Source of the DNA: an uncultured Desulfomicrobiaceae bacterium
GTDB lineage: Bacteria; Desulfobacterota; Desulfovibrionia; Desulfovibrionales; Desulfomicrobiaceae
Assembly (NCBI GenBank): GCA_937989665.1
Contig: CALKRN010000014.1
Span: 1 to 64,000, forward strand
Direction: 5' to 3'
DNA length: 64,000 nucleotides
The translations under genes were made by a program, and so were the position numbers. Of the stretch, positions 54,006 to 62,601 are shown piece after piece; the stretch's first letter is position 1, and each line of letters starts with the position of its first letter. The notes beneath the pieces are model-generated. The model saw only the letters and a list, made by a program, of their open reading frames with translations, was not told the origin of the DNA and ran no database searches.

Positions 54006-55318
54006 CACCGGCGATGGTGGGCGGTCTTGGTGTCCTCGCCATGCTCCTTTTGTTTGCCACGCGCCTGCCGGTGGCCTTGGCCATGATGGGGGTGGGGATG
54101 GCAGGGTTCGCCCTGCTCATTTCGCCGCAGGCAAGCCTGGGCATGCTGGGGCGCAGTCTCTATGACACCTTTGCCTCCTATGACCTCTCCACGGTGCCGC
54201 TGTTTGTCCTCATGGGGCAGCTGGCCTTTAATGCCGGGATAAGCGAGCGCCTTTTTGCCTGTGCCTATCGGTTTTTGGGCCATGTGCGCGGCGGATTGGC
54301 CATGGCCACGGTGGTGTCGTGCACGGCCTTTGGCGCGGTGTGCGGCTCCAGTCCGGCGACGGCGGCCACCATGGCCACGGTGGCCTATCCTGAGATGAAA
54401 CGTTTTGGGTACCGAAGTCGCCTGGCTGCCGGGACCGTGGCCGCAGGCGGAGGGCTGGGGATGATCATGCCCCCCAGTGTTGTGCTCATCGTCTATGGCG
54501 TCCTTACCCAACAGTCCATTGGCGCCCTCTTTGTGGCCGGGATCGTGCCGGCGATAGTGATCACGGTGCTTTTTCTCTTTGCGATCGCTTGGGTGTGTTG
54601 GCGTGACCCCTCTCTTGGTCCTCCGGGGGAGCGTTCTGAGTGGCCTGATCGTCTCCGCGCGCTCTCTGGGCTCGTGGATACGCTCTTGGTATTTGGGGTG
54701 GTCATGACGAGCCTGTTTCGGGGGTGGTGTACGCCCACCGAGGCCGCTGCTGTGGGTGCGGCTACGGTCCTTGCCGTGGGGGTGCTCCGAGGTCAGCTCT
54801 CGTGGGCACGCATCGTGAAATCGGTCCACGAAACCTTGCGCACCTCGGCCATGGTACTCTTTCTGGTGGCCGGGGCCACGGTGTTCGGAAAATTTTTAGC
54901 CGTCACCCGGATCCCCTTTGACGTCGCTGCCTGGATTGGCGGTCTTGGACTACCGCCGCTTGTCGTGCTGGCCGTCATTGTTGCCGTGTATTTTGTCGGC
55001 GGCTGCTTCATGGACTCCTTGGCTCTAGTCATGCTGACTATCCCGGTGTTTTATCCTGTGGTGACGGCCCTGGGCTATGACCCCATTTGGTTTGGGATAC
55101 TCATTGTCCTGGTGACCGAAATGGGTGTCATCACCCCGCCGGTGGGCATCAATGTCTATGTCGTTTATGGAGTGCTCACCGGCATGCGAGAGATTATCAC
55201 CTTGGAGGCCATTTTTCGAGGAATTGTGCCCTTCTTGATGGCCGTGGTGGTGGGGATCGGTCTTCTCCTCCTGTGGCCGGAGCTCGTGCTTGTCCTGCCA
55301 CGATGGCTTCATCCATGA
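54002..55318 (+). CDS. dctM: TRAP transporter large membrane subunit (DctM type)
   Basis: A 438-residue permease with about twelve hydrophobic segments. Family patterns: LPVALAMMGVGMAGF, TFASYDLSTVPLFVLMGQLAFNAGI, VSCTAFGAVCGSSPATAATMATVAYPEMKRFGY, and GMIMPPSVVLIVYGVLTQQSIGALF. It couples solute uptake to sodium. Its stop overlaps the start of a GT39-type gene (ATGA). Confidence 0.93.
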   Translation: MTPAMVGGLGVLAMLLLFATRLPVALAMMGVGMAGFALLISPQASLGMLGRSLYDTFASYDLSTVPLFVLMGQLAFNAGISERLFACAYRFLGHVRGGLAMATVVSCTAFGAVCGSSPATAATMATVAYPEMKRFGYRSRLAAGTVAAGGGLGMIMPPSVVLIVYGVLTQQSIGALFVAGIVPAIVITVLFLFAIAWVCWRDPSLGPPGERSEWPDRLRALSGLVDTLLVFGVVMTSLFRGWCTPTEAAAVGAATVLAVGVLRGQLSWARIVKSVHETLRTSAMVLFLVAGATVFGKFLAVTRIPFDVAAWIGGLGLPPLVVLAVIVAVYFVGGCFMDSLALVMLTIPVFYPVVTALGYDPIWFGILIVLVTEMGVITPPVGINVYVVYGVLTGMREIITLEAIFRGIVPFLMAVVVGIGLLLLWPELVLVLPRWLHP

Positions 55319-56931
55319 AAGCGAGTCTTTTTTTTGCGCTGTTGCACAGCCGAGCCAACGACTGGGTCTGCCGCCATCCGCTGGGGGCCTGGTTGGCCGT
55401 GGGGCTGCTGGCCGTGGGGCTGGCGGGAAGCGCTTTCTTTCCGCGCGGCCTTTTGGAGACCACCGAGGGGCGGTATGCCTTGTGTGCTTGGGAGATGCTG
55501 GAGCGGGAGAATTTTCTTGAGCCGACCCTCGATGGCCAGCCCCATTGGACCAAGCCGCCGCTTACCTATTGGGTGTTGGCGGCGGGCATGGCGACCGTGG
55601 GGGCGGTGGAAGAAGGGGCGCGGATGGCTCAGGGCGCTGTCTTCCTGGCGCTGGTGGGCGCGGTGGTGCTTGTGGCGCTGGCCGTGGGGGACGGCCTCCT
55701 TGCGTGGTGGGCTGCCCTCGTGACGGAGACCGGACTCCTTCCGCTACTGGGGGCGACCTTTCTTTCTGCGGATTTGCTTCTCACCCTCTGGGAGACGCTC
55801 GCCGTTGGTGCGTACCTTATGAGCCTTCGTTCTTCTTCGCCCCGGCGCTGGCTTGACCTTATGGGGCTTTGGTGGGGCCTGGCCTTTCTCACCAAAGGCC
55901 CGCCAGGGCTGCTCCCCCTGCTTGCCCTCGTTCCTTGGCATCTCGGGACCCAGCGGGGGCGACCGCTGGTGACGGGGCTCGGTGTGGTGCTGTTTGGGGG
56001 AGTCGGTCTTGGTTGGTATGCCTTCGAGGCCCTGCGCCATCCGGAACTGTTGGGGTATTGGCTTGGCGAGGAGGTCGTGGCGCGGGTGGCCTCTGACTCT
56101 TTCCACCGCCATCCAGAGCCATGGAAGCCTTTCGTCATCTACCTTCCCTTGTTGGCGGCAACGATTGCCCCTTGGATGCTGGCTGCCCGCCTCACGCTGC
56201 GGCAGGTTTGGCTCGCGGTGCCTGCGGTGTGGCGCGTGCTGTTCGGCCTGTGGTTGTTGCTGCCGCTCCTCGTCTTTTTTGTGGTAAAGAGCCGGCTTCC
56301 TCTCTACGTGCTCCCCCTTGCCGTCCCCTTGGCCCTAGGGATGGCCTGGGGACTGCGCCAGTCTTCTCTCTCGGTGCGGTGGGTCCTGATCTTTGGGCTA
56401 GGGGTGGCGGTAGGTGCTGGGGGGGGGCGTTTCCTTCTCGGCCAGATCCCCCTGACCTCCAACATGCGTCCCCTTTTTGCCATGGCGCGGTCATTGGATC
56501 CTCAGCAGATCGTCGTTGTGGGAGAAAAAGAACTCTTCGGCCTTCAGGCTTATGCCAAGGAGTCCGGGCTCGCCTTGCGGCGCATCAGTGTTGACGACTG
56601 CGCTGCGCTGCAGCGTCCCAGCGTCGCCCTGCGCACGTCAGTGGTCGTGCGGCACAAGCGTGCAGCGGCGGTACTAGAGGCATTGGGCTTTGATTCAGAT
56701 GATTTGCGGGTACAGCGTTGGGCTGACTGGGTGGTGGTCCACCTCTCTCCCGAGCCGCTGTCTTTTCCCAATGCGGGGGGCGAGGACGGTTGGCTGGTGA
56801 GTGCGTCGTTCTTTGTCTCAGAATCGGTCTCGGGTGGCTTTGTGCCCCCCTCTCCTGACCTGGCTCCGATGGCCGGGGCGTCGGCATCGAAAATCGGCAG
56901 TCTCGGGTGGCTTTGTGGCCCCCTCTCCTGA
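55315..56931 (+). CDS. GT39/ArnT-type membrane glycosyltransferase
   Basis: A 538-residue polytopic protein. It has the family core TTEGRYALCAWEMLERENFLEPTLDGQPHWTKPPLTYWVLAA, i.e. a conserved acidic residue then KPPL-Y-W, followed by about ten TM helices and a soluble C-terminal part. Such enzymes move sugars from lipid carriers to lipid A or proteins in the periplasm. The start at 55315 overlaps dctM by ATGA. The last ~35 residues are encoded by the repeat pair at 56828-56933 and look like read-through of non-coding repeat, so the original C-terminus was probably shorter. Confidence 0.82.
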   Translation: MKASLFFALLHSRANDWVCRHPLGAWLAVGLLAVGLAGSAFFPRGLLETTEGRYALCAWEMLERENFLEPTLDGQPHWTKPPLTYWVLAAGMATVGAVEEGARMAQGAVFLALVGAVVLVALAVGDGLLAWWAALVTETGLLPLLGATFLSADLLLTLWETLAVGAYLMSLRSSSPRRWLDLMGLWWGLAFLTKGPPGLLPLLALVPWHLGTQRGRPLVTGLGVVLFGGVGLGWYAFEALRHPELLGYWLGEEVVARVASDSFHRHPEPWKPFVIYLPLLAATIAPWMLAARLTLRQVWLAVPAVWRVLFGLWLLLPLLVFFVVKSRLPLYVLPLAVPLALGMAWGLRQSSLSVRWVLIFGLGVAVGAGGGRFLLGQIPLTSNMRPLFAMARSLDPQQIVVVGEKELFGLQAYAKESGLALRRISVDDCAALQRPSVALRTSVVVRHKRAAAVLEALGFDSDDLRVQRWADWVVVHLSPEPLSFPNAGGEDGWLVSASFFVSESVSGGFVPPSPDLAPMAGASASKIGSLGWLCGPLS

Positions 56932-56933
56932 CC
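56828..56933. repeat. paired 33-bp direct repeat, 73-bp period
   Basis: Copies at 56828-56860 and 56901-56933 differ at one base. The first lies inside the GT39-type frame, the second spans its stop codon. Confidence 0.85.
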
Positions 56934-56978
56934 CTGGAGATGGGGAGCTCAAATGGTGGGTGGGGGGCCCAAAAGTTC

Positions 56979-57011
56979 GCTCCCCATCTCTGGAACCGAG
57001 AGATGGGGAGC
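56979..57011. terminator. 12-bp stem-loop between convergent genes
   Basis: GCTCCCCATCTC (56979-56990) pairs with GAGATGGGGAGC (57000-57011) over a 9-nt loop. A further direct copy of the right arm lies at 56937-56948. There is no T-run, so it may be a bidirectional U-less terminator. Confidence 0.5.
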
Positions 57012-57021
57012 AGGAGGGCCA

Positions 57022-57276
57022 TTAGTCGGTCTCTTCTTCAGCAGTAGGGTTCCCGTTTTCCGACCAGCTGATCTCGATTTCGAGCTTTACCTTGCCGGAG
57101 TCTTTGCGTTTGAGTTCCCACTCCACATGCACGTTCTTAGGGACACAGACCGTCTGGCCAGTTGCTTGATTGCAGAACATGCGCTGGGTGAATCCCTCGG
57201 CCAGTTCTTTGAGGGTCATCCCAGCCATGTACGCGAGCTGTTCACCTTCATACTGCAAGATCTTCTCTGACGACAT
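57022..57276 (-). CDS. amphi-Trp-type small protein, GAK operon
   Basis: An 84-residue protein. The C-terminal half is an alternating strand ending KVKLEIEISWSE, the amphipathic, Trp-ended pattern I know as the amphi-Trp domain. The N-terminal part (EGEQLAYMAGMTLKELAEGF) is helical. It is the last gene of a nine-gene operon. No catalytic residue is apparent; a small binding or substrate role is likely. Confidence 0.72.
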   Translation of the reverse strand: MSSEKILQYEGEQLAYMAGMTLKELAEGFTQRMFCNQATGQTVCVPKNVHVEWELKRKDSGKVKLEIEISWSENGNPTAEEETD

Positions 57277-57298
57277 ACGCTTCCTCCATGGGGCTAAC

Positions 57299-57547
57299 TT
57301 ATGATTCCATAAAGATCGGTCCAGGAGAGGTCCATTCCAGTTCCAGCTCTAACTTGGCCCGATTTTCCTTCAGCTTGGCCTTGGCTTCTATATCAAACAC
57401 CGGGCTCGGGGCAAGCGAAAGACCGCGGCCATCGTTACCCTCCAGGCGGATGCAACCGCTGCGAACGCCTTGGGCCAATGATTCCAGCAGGCAGGCCACC
57501 TGTTCTCGAGGGAGCATGCACCGGAAGGACACCTTGTCTTTACTCAT
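57299..57547 (-). CDS. amphi-Trp-like small protein, GAK operon
   Basis: An 82-residue protein of the same type: an N-terminal helix, then GRGLSLAPSPVFDIEAK and the alternating strand KLKENRAKLELELEW. It follows the CofD-like gene by 24 bp. Two of these in tandem suggest a dimer or paralogue pair. Confidence 0.68.
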   Translation of the reverse strand: MSKDKVSFRCMLPREQVACLLESLAQGVRSGCIRLEGNDGRGLSLAPSPVFDIEAKAKLKENRAKLELELEWTSPGPIFMES

Positions 57548-57571
57548 TCCAACGCTCCTTACAGCTCAGGG

Positions 57572-58747
57572 TTAGCGGGCGAGAGAAACCAACAGATGAC
57601 AGAGGTTTTGAGGGTTGGCGCGGTACTCTGGGGAGAGCAGCGGGAACTCCACGACATCCATATGGAGAGAGCGGATAAGGTCAATGGCCTCGGCGCGGCC
57701 TGAATAGGTGGCCGTTGGGTCGAGGACAACGAAGTTGAGGACTTCGGTGGGGGAGGTTCCTGGGGGGCAGGCGTAGCGGAGCAAGGTCCGTATCTGGTCG
57801 CTTAGCGAAAGTCCGGCCGTTTCGGGGTCAGGGACAGGATTGGGGATATAGATTTTGGGACAACCCGCAGCGGCGATGGCTTCGGCTACCCCTTGGGGCA
57901 GAAGATTGGCCACGACAGAGGTGTAAAAACTGCCGATAGGATAGCAAATGAGATCTGCGCTCGTAATCAGGTGCACGATTTTCTGGCGGATGCTGACAGC
58001 GATGGCTTGGCCGCTGGGGTCCACGAGGTCGATGTGCTCAATGGGAGATTCCAACGGCGGGACTTCTTTGGCGGTGAGGCGATGCTGGCCCACCACGGTG
58101 CGTCCATTGGCGAGGCGGGCACGCAAATGGGCATCCGCGTTGGCGATGAGGCGTACCTCGCCACGGGCTTGGATGAGGCGGGCATAGAGAAAGACGATGG
58201 GGTCCATGTGCCGGCCGTCTTCCAGGTAGCCGGCAGCTAAGATGAGATTTCCGATACTTGCGCCACGGAGATCGAAGCCTTGGCCCATGCGGGAACTGAA
58301 GGCCCGTAGATGGCGTCGGATGATCCGACGCATGGGGTTTTGGATACGGCGGATCAAGGGATGGGTGCCGTCGGCCAAGGCGTAGAGGGTGGCGCGCAGT
58401 TCGTGGTCCGGAGCGGTTTTGGATAGCCGGTGGGCAAAGAGTTCATAGATTTCTGGGTAACCATGGAGGCTGCGATCCGCCAAGGCCATGAGGCGGTTGC
58501 GCAGATCCCCCACCGCCGGCATGGCAAAAGAGCGACGCAGGACTGCGGAGCTGCCACCGGAGTCAAAGGGGGTGATGAGGTGGATGGAGTTATGGGTGTA
58601 TTCCACGAGGTGCTGGCTTGTCTCGCGCAGGGCCGTGCCGCCGGAAAAAAAGAGGATGCGCGGGCCAAGCTCTGGGGCGCGGCGGCAGAGGGCTATTCGT
58701 GCTGGGTCAGGCACGGGGATTCGCCGGCGGATGAGGACCTCGGTCAT
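57572..58747 (-). CDS. CofD/YvcK-like protein of the GAK system
   Basis: A 391-residue protein with the CofD/YvcK fold. Family marks: FFSGGTALRETS at 34-45 (cf. GGGTG of YvcK), THNSIHLITPFDSGGSSAVLRRSF at 51-74 and PAVGDLRNRLMALAD. CofD transfers a lactyl-phospho group; YvcK-type members bind UDP-sugars. Which applies here is unknown. It overlaps the kinase gene by 4 bp and sits in the order ATP-grasp, HprK-like, CofD-like, two amphi-Trp proteins. Confidence 0.85.
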   Translation of the reverse strand: MTEVLIRRRIPVPDPARIALCRRAPELGPRILFFSGGTALRETSQHLVEYTHNSIHLITPFDSGGSSAVLRRSFAMPAVGDLRNRLMALADRSLHGYPEIYELFAHRLSKTAPDHELRATLYALADGTHPLIRRIQNPMRRIIRRHLRAFSSRMGQGFDLRGASIGNLILAAGYLEDGRHMDPIVFLYARLIQARGEVRLIANADAHLRARLANGRTVVGQHRLTAKEVPPLESPIEHIDLVDPSGQAIAVSIRQKIVHLITSADLICYPIGSFYTSVVANLLPQGVAEAIAAAGCPKIYIPNPVPDPETAGLSLSDQIRTLLRYACPPGTSPTEVLNFVVLDPTATYSGRAEAIDLIRSLHMDVVEFPLLSPEYRANPQNLCHLLVSLAR

Positions 58748-59811
58748 GGAGCGAGCTCCTGATGAAGGCGATGGGCGGCAGCAGCGAAATCTACCCCGCC
58801 GGTGATTTCAAAGACGGGGCAATCAGCGAGGGCGGTAATGTAGTCGCCGGGTGAGGGGTATTGCCAGGTGGGCGAGAGGAAAAAGAGGCCCGGGTCTTTC
58901 ATGAAGGCGGGGAGTAAATCGGGGCGGTCCCTGAGGTCCACTTGTTGAACAGAGAGGGGGGCCTGTTCTCGGCGCCAGTTGAGGATGGCGAGGCCGTGGA
59001 GGGGGGTGGTAAGGCGGAAGCGCTCTGGCCCGAAGAGTTCATGGATGGGGGCGTCGTATTTAGCTTCAAGGGACCAGAGGGCATCGGCAGGGAGGGCAGC
59101 GAAGCGCTGGCGCTCTTCCTCAGAGAGCAAGACCTGGAGCTTTGGATTGGCAAGGATAGTGCCCGGGTTGATGCGGGGATGTTTGGCCACTCCAAAAGCC
59201 TGAAGGGTGCCATTGGAGCGTGCGATGACGAGGCGGTCGTTACTGACAAACGTGGCCCCATCCGTCACCAAATGGAGGGCAAGGGTGGATTTGCCCATGC
59301 CGGAGAACCCGGCGAGGGCAAGACCGCGATCGCCGAGGATTACCGCCGCGGCATGGGCGAGTAGCCCCCCACGTTGCAGGCGGTATTCAAGAAAGCGATT
59401 GTTAACGAAGTTGATGACCTGGTTGGGATTGGCCTCGCAATCGCCGATGGCCAAATGATGTCCCGCACCAAAGAGAAACACCATGCCGGTGATGCGCTTG
59501 CGAACAATGCGGCCGTCCTCGGTATCGAACCATTCTTCTTTGATCTTGGTTTTTCCAGGTTCAGGGGGTTTGATGCGGAAGGGGACGTCCAGCTCGAGGG
59601 CAGGGGACTGCAAGGCGAGGATTTCCACGTCAGCCTGTGTTGTTGTTTCGAGAAAGGGCTGGAAGTAGCGGACAAGCTCGGTGTAAAGAGGGCCGGAATT
59701 GGTGCGTACCCGCAGGACGAGGTCTGCCAGACGCAGGCTCAGTTCCATCTGTGGGGGGTATTTGGCCGTGAGGGCCGGGGCCAGGTCAGCGATGCGCGGT
59801 TTGGTGAGCAC
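58744..59811 (-). CDS. HprK-related kinase (type B), GAK system
   Basis: About 355 residues. The C-terminal half has a P-loop GFSGMGKST at 168-176 and NDRLVI at about 191-196, the layout of HPr kinase/phosphorylase. The N-terminal domain lacks HprK features. The start is GTG at 59811, favoured by GGAG 8 bp upstream and by a 26-bp overlap with the ATP-grasp gene; the frame up to 60084 is a shadow. It probably phosphorylates a small protein or peptide; the target is not known. PTS genes are not nearby. Confidence 0.85.
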   Translation of the reverse strand: MLTKPRIADLAPALTAKYPPQMELSLRLADLVLRVRTNSGPLYTELVRYFQPFLETTTQADVEILALQSPALELDVPFRIKPPEPGKTKIKEEWFDTEDGRIVRKRITGMVFLFGAGHHLAIGDCEANPNQVINFVNNRFLEYRLQRGGLLAHAAAVILGDRGLALAGFSGMGKSTLALHLVTDGATFVSNDRLVIARSNGTLQAFGVAKHPRINPGTILANPKLQVLLSEEERQRFAALPADALWSLEAKYDAPIHELFGPERFRLTTPLHGLAILNWRREQAPLSVQQVDLRDRPDLLPAFMKDPGLFFLSPTWQYPSPGDYITALADCPVFEITGGVDFAAAAHRLHQELAP

Positions 59812-60679
59812 GGATCTTCTCCAAGACGTATTGAGCGTACAGACCGGCGGCGTCCATGCCGCAGGCCTCGAGGATCCCCCGAAAGCCGCCAAAGGCCGAG
59901 ACTTCGAACACAAGCGGTCCCTGGGCTGTTTCCACAATATCGACGCAGGTAAAATCAAGGCCAAAGAGTGCCTGGGCCCGGCGGGCGAGTTCGATAATCT
60001 CGGGCTCGGGCTGGGCCGGGGCGTATTTGCCACCTGAAGCAGTGGTGGTGTTCCAGGCATTTGTATCTGTGCTGCAGCGGGCATACGTTGTCAGATACTG
60101 TCCACCCAGGAAGACGATGCCGAGGTCTCGGCCAGGGATATCAATTTTTTGCTGGATATACATGATGGGGTTTTGGCTATGGAAGTCGGCGACGCGGGCT
60201 AGGGCATCGGGGCCGTCGTCAATGACCTCCATGCCGCGGGCCTTGGAAGTGTAGAGCGGTTTGAAGACGGCGCTGCCAAAGCGTTCGACAGCAGCAAGGG
60301 CCTCGGCCGGGGACTCGGTGATTATGGTCGGTGGCATGGGGATACCGCCAAGGCGCAAGGTCACGGTACAGCTGAGGCGGTCCAGGGTACGCATGATGGC
60401 CAGCGGTGAGGAAAACACCGGGACTCCTCCTTCGGCCACAAAACGCAAAAGTTCGAGTCGGTCGAGGAGCAGCGGAGAATAGCGCGAGCCAATTTTTTTG
60501 ATCACTAAGCCATCGAGGGTACGCAAATCAATGCCGTCGTACCACAATTGGCCGTTGTGGAGGTCGAGACTTGTCTCTTCCATGTCGATTAGGAGCCGAA
60601 ATCCTGTCCGTTCGGCCACGGCATCAGCCAAAAGCTCGGATGACCAGCCGCCTTTGGTTCCAACAACACCAATCTTCAT
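59786..60679 (-). CDS. RimK-like ATP-grasp enzyme, GAK system
   Basis: A 297-residue ATP-grasp protein. Marks: MKIGVVGTKGGWSSELL at the N-terminus, AVFKPLYTSKARGMEVI (nucleotide-binding loop), YIQQKIDIPGRDLGIVFLGG, and the metal-binding end FEVSAFGGFRGILEACG with TCVDIVE. RimK-type enzymes ligate amino acids or small acids to peptides or proteins. It overlaps the HprK-like gene by 26 bp and the PhoU-phosphotransferase gene by a single base. Confidence 0.86.
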   Translation of the reverse strand: MKIGVVGTKGGWSSELLADAVAERTGFRLLIDMEETSLDLHNGQLWYDGIDLRTLDGLVIKKIGSRYSPLLLDRLELLRFVAEGGVPVFSSPLAIMRTLDRLSCTVTLRLGGIPMPPTIITESPAEALAAVERFGSAVFKPLYTSKARGMEVIDDGPDALARVADFHSQNPIMYIQQKIDIPGRDLGIVFLGGQYLTTYARCSTDTNAWNTTTASGGKYAPAQPEPEIIELARRAQALFGLDFTCVDIVETAQGPLVFEVSAFGGFRGILEACGMDAAGLYAQYVLEKIRAHQTAHR

Positions 60680-62322
60680 CAGTTAGTTCCTTGTTCCAGC
60701 AAGAGATTTAGGGGAAAGACAAAGGATTGGTTATTTGCAGAAGCGTCAATGAGACGCTCCATCAAATAAATCGCTTTGTAATACATATTCTTAGCAATTT
60801 TTTTATTGAGCTGAAATCGAGTTGAAGTAAAAAGAGAACGGGCAACTCCCATCCCAAGGCGAAAGTCAAAGTGAGTATCGCCTTGTTTTATAGAAATTTC
60901 TTGTGCAAAATTAAAAAAATTTGAAATAGTTTTGTTTATTCTGCTGCGAGAATGTCTGTCAAATAGAGGAATTCTAAAGTTTGAAACAAGAAAAACGGAT
61001 ATATCTTGGGCATAATCTCCGTATTGCGAGCGGTAAACATCAATAAAATAGATCCGTTGTTCGCCGTGATTATAAATGATATTGTTTGTGTTGAAGTCTC
61101 CATGAATAAATACAGAGAATGGTGCGCAATATTGAGCCTCGATAGCTTCGAGCGTCTCTACGAGTTGCGTGAACGAGGGGACGGTTAACGTGTCGAGGCT
61201 GAGATTGGGGCGTCGTAGTTCCGGGTGCACTTGGAACACAGCGGCCTTGCGGTCGCGCACCTGCTTCATAAATGTGGACGGCACAGGGTGGGGCTTGCGG
61301 GTTTGTTCCCAAATGTCGGCGAGGGTTTGCTCGAGGACAAACAGGGCATTGTCGAGGATGTCTTCTTCGACGTTAAAAACAGCCTCTTCCAGGGAACAGC
61401 CTGGGAGGAATTCGGTGAGGAGCGACGCCATTTCTCCATCTTCATGGTAGCCGAAGATGCGAGGGACTAGGCCGGGAAAAAGGGCGTTCCAGCACTCTAA
61501 ATTGGTTTTTTCCTGGCGGATTTTGCGGAGGTTGCCCTCTTTGAAGATACTATCTTTGGCTTGGGGTGTATCTCGTTCTTCCACTTTGGCAATGCGACAG
61601 CCGGAACGTGTTCCCCAGATCCCCTGGAAATCGACTTCCGTAACATCGCCGGTAATTCCACTTTTAGAGAGTGTTGTTTGTAGTGCTTCAAATTGCTGGA
61701 TTTTAATTTTCTCACCGATGATGGAGAAGAGAATCGATTCGCCGATGTTGAGAAGAGAATCGCCAATGCGTTCTATATATCGAATTATAAAAAGAGCTGT
61801 GATATGGTCCTCAACATTACGACCTATGCGTAACTGGACCATTATTCGATCGAAATTTTCTTTATATACTGCATCTAAATCGTCTTCCAATCGACATATA
61901 GCTAAAGCTCCTGGAAGATTTCTGCTGTCAAAGACATTTATGATAGAACCAATTGCATTATAGACGTCCTCCATCTTTTCTTTATACGAGAGAATTTCAA
62001 TGATCTTTGGAGATGATAGATAACCCATTTGTCTGGCAATATTGACACAATAATCGGCAATGCGCTCGAGGTTGATGGCCATGACGTGGATGGCGCGGAG
62101 TCGATTGATGGAATCTTGGTCAAGATTGAGCGTATTGAGCGACGAGAAGCATTTATTCTCAATAATATTTTTGAGATTATCGATGTAGTCGTCTTTAGAT
62201 ATAATTTTATCATAGACTTTCGGCGTTGGATGTTCCAAAAAAGATAATGTCTCTCGTACTTGATTCTGAACTTCCAAGATGAGAAAACGGAAGTTTTCTT
62301 CGATAGTTTTTATACTACGCAT
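60679..62322 (-). CDS. PhoU domain fused to an aminoglycoside-phosphotransferase-like kinase
   Basis: A 547-residue fusion. Residues 1 to about 225 are helical and PhoU-like (NLERIADYCVNIARQ, RYIERIGDSLLNIGE). The C-terminal half is a protein-kinase-like/APH domain with HGDFNTNNI at 407-415 and the metal-binding YFIDVYRSQYGD at 425-436. APH-like enzymes phosphorylate small molecules, often sugars or antibiotics; here the operon implies a dedicated substrate. Base composition is mosaic: about 61740-62330 and 60690-61140 are AT-rich, the middle is GC-rich. Confidence 0.85.
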   Translation of the reverse strand: MRSIKTIEENFRFLILEVQNQVRETLSFLEHPTPKVYDKIISKDDYIDNLKNIIENKCFSSLNTLNLDQDSINRLRAIHVMAINLERIADYCVNIARQMGYLSSPKIIEILSYKEKMEDVYNAIGSIINVFDSRNLPGALAICRLEDDLDAVYKENFDRIMVQLRIGRNVEDHITALFIIRYIERIGDSLLNIGESILFSIIGEKIKIQQFEALQTTLSKSGITGDVTEVDFQGIWGTRSGCRIAKVEERDTPQAKDSIFKEGNLRKIRQEKTNLECWNALFPGLVPRIFGYHEDGEMASLLTEFLPGCSLEEAVFNVEEDILDNALFVLEQTLADIWEQTRKPHPVPSTFMKQVRDRKAAVFQVHPELRRPNLSLDTLTVPSFTQLVETLEAIEAQYCAPFSVFIHGDFNTNNIIYNHGEQRIYFIDVYRSQYGDYAQDISVFLVSNFRIPLFDRHSRSRINKTISNFFNFAQEISIKQGDTHFDFRLGMGVARSLFTSTRFQLNKKIAKNMYYKAIYLMERLIDASANNQSFVFPLNLLLEQGTN

Positions 62323-62324
62323 GT

Positions 62325-62588
62325 CTAATCAATGGATATCGATGGATTTTTGACGTTAACGTGTTCGTCTTTCCAGCTTATCTTAATCGTGATCTTCGTC
62401 TCACCAGCTTTCTTCTTCGCTGCGAGTTGGAATGAAAGAAATCCATCAGGCTTCAACGTCAACGACCGATCTTCGCTCGTAAGCGTGATTAGGCCTTTAG
62501 CAAAGCCCTGCTTGAGGGCATGGAGATATTTACCAATGGTCTCACAATCTTCGGTAGATTCAAATTCTAATTTTTCTTCGATGGGCAT
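62325..62588 (-). CDS. amphi-Trp-type small protein at the head of the GAK core
   Basis: An 87-residue protein starting MPIEEKLEFES; GGGAGG lies 5 bp upstream, so 62588 is favoured over 62609. It has the amphi-Trp pattern SFQLAAKKKAGETKITIKISW. It lies 2 bp before the PhoU fusion gene, so it is co-transcribed with the core of the system. Confidence 0.75.
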   Translation of the reverse strand: MPIEEKLEFESTEDCETIGKYLHALKQGFAKGLITLTSEDRSLTLKPDGFLSFQLAAKKKAGETKITIKISWKDEHVNVKNPSISID

Positions 62589-62601
62589 ACAGCCTCCCTG
62601 G

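Noticed and set aside
60679-62322. Aminoglycoside resistance gene
   Set aside because: The APH-like domain is fused to PhoU and embedded in the GAK operon; no antibiotic-resistance context is present.
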